Under the pieces are notes generated by a model that worked only from the letters and a program-made list of their open reading frames with translations, was not told the DNA's origin and searched no databases. A stretch of 64,000 nt of DNA. Origin: Pichia kudriavzevii. Lineage: Eukaryota; Ascomycota; Pichiomycetes; Pichiales; Pichiaceae. The stretch is taken from NCBI RefSeq assembly GCF_003054445.1, contig NC_042510.1, positions 744,001 to 808,000 on the forward strand. Reading direction: 5' to 3'. Below, in pieces: positions 57,159 to 64,000 of the stretch (position 1 is the first letter of the stretch; each line of letters begins with the position of its first letter). Made by a program: the position numbers and the translations under genes.

Positions 57159-60100
57159 ATGTCGGACTCTCCTGCAGATAAATGGGTTGATGATGTGCTT
57201 CCTTTGTTGGAGCAACTCAGGCAATCATCTGTAAATACTATGAATGTTTCCATTTTCAAGCTAAACGCCGTCTTAGCAGACGATCACGAAAAGTTAGACT
57301 CAAACCAAAAAGACCAAGTTTTATTTGCTATCTTATCTACATATGCAAGATACCCTTTTGATTCCACCTTTGACAAGAATGTTTTGAAATCCTTTCAAAA
57401 TTTTATTGCAATCGATGGAGAAAAGTTTTCAAAGCATATCTTGGGTTTTATTGCAAAACAGTCAACCAAGCCAATCGCCACTCGGGAATTGCTAATTTTG
57501 AGTAGATGGAACTCTGCTGTTATCAATTATGTTGATGACAACGACCTGTTTCTTTCTTTGTTGAAAGTGTGTATAGCATCATCTATCAATCTGCTTTCGT
57601 TGGTTACAGATTATAGTCAAGTTGAATCCCTTGATAATCATCACTTAAAAGCTATCAAATCTATAAAAACTGACATTGCAAGCTCTCTTAGATCAATTGC
57701 AAAGAAAAACCCTGAGTATATTTTTGATGTCATTAATCATATCTGCGTTGATAAGTTGCCAGTTTCAGGTATCATATCGATTTTGGGCCTACTTGCATTT
57801 GCAATTAAGTCTAATAGTGAAGCTATTGAGACTCTAAAGTCTTTTGAAACTAAGATCTATGAATTTTTTGTCAAAGTCTGTTTGACTACCAAGATATATC
57901 CCAATAAGGTTGCTCTTCATTTTTTTGGTACGTTTATTAACATGTTTTTGTCTGCAAAATCATTTGAAGAGATTTTGATACCAGGCTTGGAAAAATCAGC
58001 ATTAAGAAATTCAGAACTGACATTTTCTATATACTCCCCCTCCATTTTTGAATCTCTAAATTACTCTTCCATGGATGTCGCCTTAATTTTATCAAAAACA
58101 AAATTTTTCGGTCAATTGTTCTCTTCTCTAAAAGCGACAAAAGAATCTGTTAAGATTGGTGCATCTACTACTTTAAACATAATTGTCAAGAACACCAGTT
58201 CGGCAAGTGGTGATTCTTTGGTGCTTTATGCAGATGAATTATTCAAAGTTTTGAAGGGCATATCTGCTTCAGCAGTGGAACAGAAGTGCTATATACTCGA
58301 TGTTCTGTCTTCTTTTGAATATTCAAACAAGAATTCTTCAAAGAAAATCATTGAAATGATCATTCCGTTCATCACAAAGGAAAATAACGAAGTTGTTTTG
58401 AACCAGTTACTCAACATCCTACTTCCTCGTTTTATCTTTTTTATTTCCTCTGCCACCGAGTTTGATCAAAGGGATAAGATTATAGAGTTACTAAATGCTG
58501 GTCTTAAAAACAGCAAAGCACCAATAAAAACTGCTTGGAATACCGCTTTTGCATCCGCAATGTTGAGCTCCTGCGCAACCGGAGAAAGCATAGAGCAGTT
58601 TGCTCTACTATTCAACAGTGGTATTACCGATACCTTATTAACAGTGTTTGATGAAGTTATGAAGGCCCCATTACCAAGTGTTAATAACAAGCTTATAGCT
58701 GCAGGATATTCATCCATCGCAACTCTATTTCACCTAGTTGAAGCTTTCGATAACCAAACTTTGGCAGAAAAACTAAATCACTTTGATGTTGTTGGCAAGG
58801 CTCTAACAGAAACTGAAACAAAAATGTCATGTTTTACAAATACTAAAGTTGTCTCCAAGCTAAATACCGAGGAATCCCAAGAATGGTTTGTCAGAGCTTT
58901 ACTCGCGTTATCTCGACATCTAACAGAGCCTTCAACATTGTATGGCTCTGCGGCTCTATATGCTTCTATCTCCAGAAACATGACCCCTAAAGTTAGAAAC
59001 TTATCCAGATCATTACTTCATGAACACTATGAGCAAAATCAAAAGGTCATTGGGTCATCTTTAACTTTGGCCGTTAATAGTCTAATTAAGGAGGTTGAAG
59101 GCAATCCCGATTTGAATTATGAATACAACTACTTACTGCCTATGATTTCTGCAACATTTCATTCATTTGGTTCATGTGATGTGACATTGTTAGAGTCCCA
59201 ATTGGTTGATCTTTTAATTCCTTTCAAGCATAAAATGCTGAGCGGTATTCCTAATGGTTGGGTAAGTTTATGTCTAAAATGTCATGCCGACCCCGGTAAA
59301 ATTGTCTCTGAATATGCCAATAAAATCATTGATAGTATTTCCTCAATCCTTGGTGACCCGTCGGAAACTATTTTTGAGAATGGCATTTTCCAAGCAGCAT
59401 GTGATACCACTTCAATAATCTCTTTCTTTTCCCCAGGAACTATTGTCCCTATCTTGTCTAGAATTATTGAAGATGACCTCTCTACTGTCAAGTCACTTGA
59501 TATTGATGAAACTAAATATCAGATTTGGAAAGGTAAAGATGGGGAGTTAGTTGTTGATGTTTTGGCAAAGAAGACATCTGTCAATATTTCTAAATCTAAG
59601 GATGCGGAGACTCTAAAATGGGAACAATCTGTCCGTAAAGAGTTAGAGGCGAAGAAGAAAGTTGCTAAGAAACTAACCAAGGAGGAGCAAATTAAGGTAA
59701 ACGAGCAACTGTTGCTAGAAAAAAGCATCAGAGACACTATTAATTCCCAGTATATGAGTTTACGTCGTGGTTTGGCAGTTATTACTTGTTTATCTAGGCA
59801 AGCACGAACAGTTGACAATGGTACTGCAATTTGGTTTCCAGTTGCGATTTCCAACATACTAACACTCTTAAATTCTAAACCTGCTGTCAAATTAACAGGA
59901 GAATTATCCAGTGAATGTTTCCTTTCGTTATCTGATGTTGTTGCCACCGAAAGTTTATCCGGTACTTCCAGTATGAAATTTGTTGGTTCTTCAACTTTGC
60001 GATTACATGACGTCGATCACATTCCTGCTGAATACACTGGTAGGGACTTGCAAGAATTATTGTCTTCTCAGTTGTTCAGTTTGAAACTGAGCTCGGATAA

Positions 60101-63100
60101 GTCTCTGTTTAACAGCTTGACTTTGATGTATGTTTTGCCTTTACTAGTTAAGATTATTGAGAATGGTAAGAACTATATCATAAGAAGCGGTAAGAAGATT
60201 ACAAAAGTTAATACCGAATTTTCAGAAGAAGCACCAGAGGAAGAACAGCTTACAATGGCACTGGAAATTATATCGTCCAACTCAGAACTATTTGAGGATC
60301 ACAGTATTCCAAGAACTTCAATCATCACCCACTTGATTGAGTTGTTGGCATTGTCGTCTAAAGCAAAGGCAGCAAAGGAATGTTTTGTTTCTTTATGCCA
60401 AAATATTGCTGCTACTATATCAGACTCTGATCTAACTATTATCCTTAAATCATTGATAAACCCAAATGTTTTTGTGAGGGCGACTATCTTAGAAGTTTTA
60501 GATCAAGAATTTGATTTATCCGACCTTAAAATGAGTGAAGAACTGTGGATCTTATGTTTTGACAACGTCACAAACAATAAGGAAGTCGCTGAAACAATTT
60601 GGGCTGAATCTGGTTTCCAAATCGATGAAGGTGCACCAACCAGGTTAATCGAATATATTGGAAACCCGGACAATGGTATGAGACTATCAATATCAAAGGC
60701 TATTGCAGCTGCAGTGATTAAATATGATTCTGTTGATTTGTTCCACGCAATATTAGATAAACTATTAAAATTGTTTAGGGAGATGGCTCAACCGCCAGCT
60801 CCCGAAGTGGATCAATTTGGTTTAGTTATTAACAATGCTGCTAATGCAAAAGACAGATGGGAACAACGTTGTGGTATAGCTCTTGCACTCAATTATATGG
60901 CTCCCCTGTTTAAAAATGAGTCCGAAGTTTCCAAAGTTTTCAAATTCTTAATTGAGGAAAGAGCTTTAGGTGATAAAGAAATAATGGTCAGGTCAGAATT
61001 ACAGGAGGCAGGTTCTAAAATTATTGAGCAACATGGCAAAGAAAATGTTGAGACTTTAATATCGATTTTTGAAGCATGCTTAGCCGAAAAAGATGAAAAA
61101 TCAAAGATCCAAGATTTAGTGAAAGAATCCGTTATTATTTTGTATGGTGGACTTGCGCGTCATTTGGACGACACTGACAAGCGAATCGACTCTATAGTCG
61201 AACGATTATTAGAATCTTTAGATACTCCTTCTGAAGATGTTCAATATGCAGTTTCAGAATGTATTTCTCCATTAGTTCCTTTTATTCAATCAAAATTATC
61301 TTCCATAATTGACAATCTCTTTGAGAAGCTATTTGTTGGCAAATCACTGGCTGTTAGAAGGGGTGCTGCGTATGGTATTGCGGGTTTGGCTAAGGGTGTT
61401 GGTATTAAGGCATTATCTGAATACGACATTATCAGAAACCTCACTGAAGCATCCGATGATAAAAAGGATTCTCAAAAAAGAGAAAGTGTTTTGTTTGCAT
61501 TTGAGTGTATTTCCCAATCTTTTGGTCCATTATTTGAACCTTATGTTATTGAAATTCTACCAATTGTCTTGAGAAGTTTTGGTGATTCTTCTGCTGAAGT
61601 GAGAGAAGCCACTGATTATGCTGCTAGAATCATCATGAAAAACACCACCAGTTATGGTATCAAGAAAATGATCCCATTAGCCATTGAAAACCTTGATGAT
61701 TTTGCATGGAGAACTAAAAAGGGTTCTGTTGAGTTGTTAGGTTCGATGGCTTATCTAGACCCGGCTCAGTTATCTTCTTCATTACCTGAAATTGTTCCTG
61801 AAATTGTTGGTGTTTTGAATGACTCGCACAAGGAAGTTAGAAAAGCGGCTGACGCAGCATTGAAAAAATTTGGTGAAGTCATTAGAAATCCAGAAATTCA
61901 GGAATTAGTACCAATTTTGTTAAAGGCAATTGGTGATCCTACCAAATATACTAACGATGCGCTGGATTCTTTGATTAATACTCAATTTGTTCACTATATT
62001 GATGGACCTTCTTTGGCTTTAATCATTCGTGTTATCAACAGGGGAATGCAAGCTTCTTCTGCAAATACAAAGAAGAAGGCATGTCAAATCGTTGGTAATA
62101 TGGCTATTTTAGTTGATTCTCATGACTTAATGCCATACCTGTCACAACTTGTTAATGAATTGATTGAAGCTGTTGTTGATCCAGTTCCTCAGACTCGTGC
62201 TACTGCCGCCCGTGCTTTAGGCTCCTTGGTTGAAAAACTAGGTGAGGAAAAGTTCCCAGGATTAATCTCTAACTTACTTGCAGACTTACAAGATGAAAGT
62301 AAACGTGGTGATAGATTGGGTGCTGCACAGGCATTAGCAGAGATTATCAGTGGTTTGGGTATAGCTAAGTTAGAAGAAATGTTGCCAATAATTATCCAAG
62401 GTACGACATCTTCTAAGTCATTCGTTCGTGAAGGTTTCATGCCACTATTGTTATTCTTACCTGTTTGTTTTGGTAGCCAATTTGCTCCCTACTTGTCTCA
62501 AACAATTCCACCAATTTTGGCGGGTTTGGCTGATAACAATGAAGACATTAGAGATGTTTCCCTACGTACTGGTAGATTAATTGTCAACAATTATGCAAAG
62601 AAAGCTGTTGATCTACTACTTCCGGAGTTAGAAAAGGGTCTTTCTGATTATAATGCACGTATCAGACTTTCATCTGTTGAACTTACTGGTGAATTATTGT
62701 TTAAGATTTCTGGTATTTCTGGTAAACAAGAGTTAGCAGATGATGTCTCTTTGTCCAAGAATGTTACGAAGGCCTTCAATGAAGTCTTGGGTGATGATAG
62801 GAGGAACACCGTTTTATCCAACTTATTTGTTTGTAGGTCCGATACATCTGGTGCTGTGAGAGCTACAGCCGCTAATATATGGAAGGCCCTAGTTGCAAAT
62901 ACGCCAAGAACCATTAAGGAGATTCTGCCTACCCTTTTGAACATCATTGTTCGTCGTTTGGCATCACCTGATGATATACAGAGAAATATCGTTGCAGCAA
63001 CCTTGGGTGATATGATTAGAAGGGTCGGTGGTAATGCATTGTCTCAAATACTACCTACATTGAAAGAAGCAATGGTCAGCAGTGATTCCGATGCAAAGCA

Positions 63101-64000
63101 AGGTATCTGTATTGCTCTGTATGAGATTATCACATCCACAGCTGAGAACGCCATTATAGAACACCAAGATATTTTTGTTGGTATAGTTAAGGAGGCTTTG
63201 GTTGATCCAAATCCAAGCGTCAGAGAAGCTGCAGCACAAGCATTCGATTCATTACAAGAGTCCATTGGTAATTCTGCCGTTGATGAAGTTATTCCACAGT
63301 TACTTGAAATGTTGAACACATCCGATGGCTCAGAAGATGCATTATCGGCACTACAAGAAATAATGTCGACCAAATCCGATGTGATCTTCCCAATTTTAAT
63401 TCCATCATTGTTGACTCCTCCTATCAATGGGCGTGCAATTGGTGCATTAGCGGAAGCTGCCGGAAGTGCATTGTACAAGCGTTTATCTACTATTATCAAT
63501 GCCTTAGTCGATGGCATTGCCAATAAACTAGGTGACGAAGAAGAACTATACAGTGCGCTAACTCGTACTCTAATTTCGGTTGATTCTGATGAAGGTTGTC
63601 ACCCATTATTACAGCAAATTTTGGCACTAATGAAACATGAGGACGTTAACAAGAAGAAGATAATTTACAATGTTTTGCCTGAATTCTTCAAGGAATCAAC
63701 ATTGGATTATTCTATCTACATTGAAGACGTTGTTTCTCATTGTATTTACTTATTAAATGATCCAGATGATGAAATTGTCAGCAGAGCATTTGAGACTCTA
63801 TCCGTTCTTGTAAAGAAACAACCAAAGCAGGTCTTGGAGCGACTTGTCATTCCGGCACAGCAAACTCTCTCATTTATCCAAAACGATTCTAAGCAAATCA
63901 AGGCATTTGCATTACCAAGAGGTCCAGGCTGTGTATTGCCTATTTTCTTGCAAGGCTTGATGTATGGTAATCCAGTGCAAAGAGAAACTTCTGCTAATGG
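57159..64000 (+). CDS. GCN1: Gcn1, eIF2-kinase activator (N-terminal 2,280 codons, runs off window)
   Basis: Open from the ATG at 57159 (MSDSPADKWVDDVLPLLEQL) to the window end with no stop: 6,842 bases of a gene expected to be about 8 kb (2,672 residues in S. cerevisiae). Gcn1 binds ribosomes, senses collisions and uncharged tRNA with Gcn20, and activates the kinase Gcn2. The whole visible part is HEAT-type helical repeats. The middle region resembles EF3 (about residues 1320-1650: RRGAAYGIAGLAKGVG, DSSAEVREATDYAARIIM, RLGAAQALAEIISGLG). Later repeats run to RGPGCVLPIFLQGLMYGNP at the edge, just inside the region that contacts Gcn2. A charged coiled segment (KKKVAKKLTKEEQ) lies at about residues 832-844. 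Context at the start is AAAA before ATG, as in highly used yeast starts. Confidence 0.96.
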   Translation, partial: MSDSPADKWVDDVLPLLEQLRQSSVNTMNVSIFKLNAVLADDHEKLDSNQKDQVLFAILSTYARYPFDSTFDKNVLKSFQNFIAIDGEKFSKHILGFIAKQSTKPIATRELLILSRWNSAVINYVDDNDLFLSLLKVCIASSINLLSLVTDYSQVESLDNHHLKAIKSIKTDIASSLRSIAKKNPEYIFDVINHICVDKLPVSGIISILGLLAFAIKSNSEAIETLKSFETKIYEFFVKVCLTTKIYPNKVALHFFGTFINMFLSAKSFEEILIPGLEKSALRNSELTFSIYSPSIFESLNYSSMDVALILSKTKFFGQLFSSLKATKESVKIGASTTLNIIVKNTSSASGDSLVLYADELFKVLKGISASAVEQKCYILDVLSSFEYSNKNSSKKIIEMIIPFITKENNEVVLNQLLNILLPRFIFFISSATEFDQRDKIIELLNAGLKNSKAPIKTAWNTAFASAMLSSCATGESIEQFALLFNSGITDTLLTVFDEVMKAPLPSVNNKLIAAGYSSIATLFHLVEAFDNQTLAEKLNHFDVVGKALTETETKMSCFTNTKVVSKLNTEESQEWFVRALLALSRHLTEPSTLYGSAALYASISRNMTPKVRNLSRSLLHEHYEQNQKVIGSSLTLAVNSLIKEVEGNPDLNYEYNYLLPMISATFHSFGSCDVTLLESQLVDLLIPFKHKMLSGIPNGWVSLCLKCHADPGKIVSEYANKIIDSISSILGDPSETIFENGIFQAACDTTSIISFFSPGTIVPILSRIIEDDLSTVKSLDIDETKYQIWKGKDGELVVDVLAKKTSVNISKSKDAETLKWEQSVRKELEAKKKVAKKLTKEEQIKVNEQLLLEKSIRDTINSQYMSLRRGLAVITCLSRQARTVDNGTAIWFPVAISNILTLLNSKPAVKLTGELSSECFLSLSDVVATESLSGTSSMKFVGSSTLRLHDVDHIPAEYTGRDLQELLSSQLFSLKLSSDKSLFNSLTLMYVLPLLVKIIENGKNYIIRSGKKITKVNTEFSEEAPEEEQLTMALEIISSNSELFEDHSIPRTSIITHLIELLALSSKAKAAKECFVSLCQNIAATISDSDLTIILKSLINPNVFVRATILEVLDQEFDLSDLKMSEELWILCFDNVTNNKEVAETIWAESGFQIDEGAPTRLIEYIGNPDNGMRLSISKAIAAAVIKYDSVDLFHAILDKLLKLFREMAQPPAPEVDQFGLVINNAANAKDRWEQRCGIALALNYMAPLFKNESEVSKVFKFLIEERALGDKEIMVRSELQEAGSKIIEQHGKENVETLISIFEACLAEKDEKSKIQDLVKESVIILYGGLARHLDDTDKRIDSIVERLLESLDTPSEDVQYAVSECISPLVPFIQSKLSSIIDNLFEKLFVGKSLAVRRGAAYGIAGLAKGVGIKALSEYDIIRNLTEASDDKKDSQKRESVLFAFECISQSFGPLFEPYVIEILPIVLRSFGDSSAEVREATDYAARIIMKNTTSYGIKKMIPLAIENLDDFAWRTKKGSVELLGSMAYLDPAQLSSSLPEIVPEIVGVLNDSHKEVRKAADAALKKFGEVIRNPEIQELVPILLKAIGDPTKYTNDALDSLINTQFVHYIDGPSLALIIRVINRGMQASSANTKKKACQIVGNMAILVDSHDLMPYLSQLVNELIEAVVDPVPQTRATAARALGSLVEKLGEEKFPGLISNLLADLQDESKRGDRLGAAQALAEIISGLGIAKLEEMLPIIIQGTTSSKSFVREGFMPLLLFLPVCFGSQFAPYLSQTIPPILAGLADNNEDIRDVSLRTGRLIVNNYAKKAVDLLLPELEKGLSDYNARIRLSSVELTGELLFKISGISGKQELADDVSLSKNVTKAFNEVLGDDRRNTVLSNLFVCRSDTSGAVRATAANIWKALVANTPRTIKEILPTLLNIIVRRLASPDDIQRNIVAATLGDMIRRVGGNALSQILPTLKEAMVSSDSDAKQGICIALYEIITSTAENAIIEHQDIFVGIVKEALVDPNPSVREAAAQAFDSLQESIGNSAVDEVIPQLLEMLNTSDGSEDALSALQEIMSTKSDVIFPILIPSLLTPPINGRAIGALAEAAGSALYKRLSTIINALVDGIANKLGDEEELYSALTRTLISVDSDEGCHPLLQQILALMKHEDVNKKKIIYNVLPEFFKESTLDYSIYIEDVVSHCIYLLNDPDDEIVSRAFETLSVLVKKQPKQVLERLVIPAQQTLSFIQNDSKQIKAFALPRGPGCVLPIFLQGLMYGNPVQRETSAN

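Overview
This is about 64 kb of budding-yeast (Saccharomycotina) nuclear chromosome. The genes are mostly intronless and spaced for a yeast, the sequence is AT-rich, and the one clear spliceosomal intron has a GTAAGT donor and a perfect TACTAAC branch point. Three nuclear tRNA genes are present, and nearly every protein is a recognisable yeast orthologue. A tRNA with anticodon CAG and leucine identity features, plus CUG at a leucine position of a kelch repeat, argue that CUG is read as leucine. That excludes the CUG-Ser and CUG-Ala clades. Gene order and protein divergence fit a Pichia-like, pre-genome-duplication lineage; the genus is a guess. Layout, 0-19 kb: the tail of an unrecognised small Cys-rich protein, ERG20 (farnesyl-PP synthase), EBP2 (ribosome biogenesis), SNU114 (U5 snRNP GTPase), a DCAF4/WDR21-like protein, TPO5 (polyamine transporter), IFM1 (mitochondrial IF2), a dysferlin-domain protein like SPO73, SET2 (H3K36 methyltransferase), UGA1 (GABA transaminase) and GTR2 (Rag GTPase of EGO/TORC1). 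18.8-21.6 kb: tRNA-Ser(AGA), 2.46 kb of very AT-rich gene-free DNA, then tRNA-Leu(CAG) and tRNA-Glu(CUC). 21.9-35.8 kb: EFM5 (intron-containing eEF1A methyltransferase), a long histidine-phosphatase protein, KEL1, TDA11, PIH1 (R2TP), a large unrecognised propeller-like protein and SVP26. 35.8-39.6 kb: a 1.85 kb minisatellite- and GC-rich regulatory interval and a TIS11/CTH-type tandem CCCH zinc-finger gene. 39.6-50 kb: PPE1 and QNS1 tail to tail, BOI1/2, a STB1-like gene and an Old Yellow Enzyme. 50-64 kb: two long gene-free stretches around DLT1, a YAT-family amino-acid permease, and the first 2,280 codons of GCN1, which runs off the window. Functionally this is a housekeeping neighbourhood. 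There is no operon, viral element, CRISPR array or intact transposon that I can see. Loose themes are nutrient and TOR/GCN signalling (GTR2, GCN1, UGA1, permeases, TPO5) and cell polarity or G1 control (KEL1, BOI, STB1). The most informative large-scale signal is gene order: ERG20 and SET2 (neighbours on S. cerevisiae chromosome X) enclose EBP2, SNU114 and TPO5 (neighbours on chromosome XI). This is the interleaving expected of an unduplicated ancestor of those two sister regions. I did not find a convincing undescribed molecular system. The best candidates for novelty are the 18.9-21.4 kb gene-free block, the minisatellite promoter block at 36-37.5 kb, and three unassigned proteins (6.0-7.3, 23.0-25.1 and 31.9-34.9 kb).
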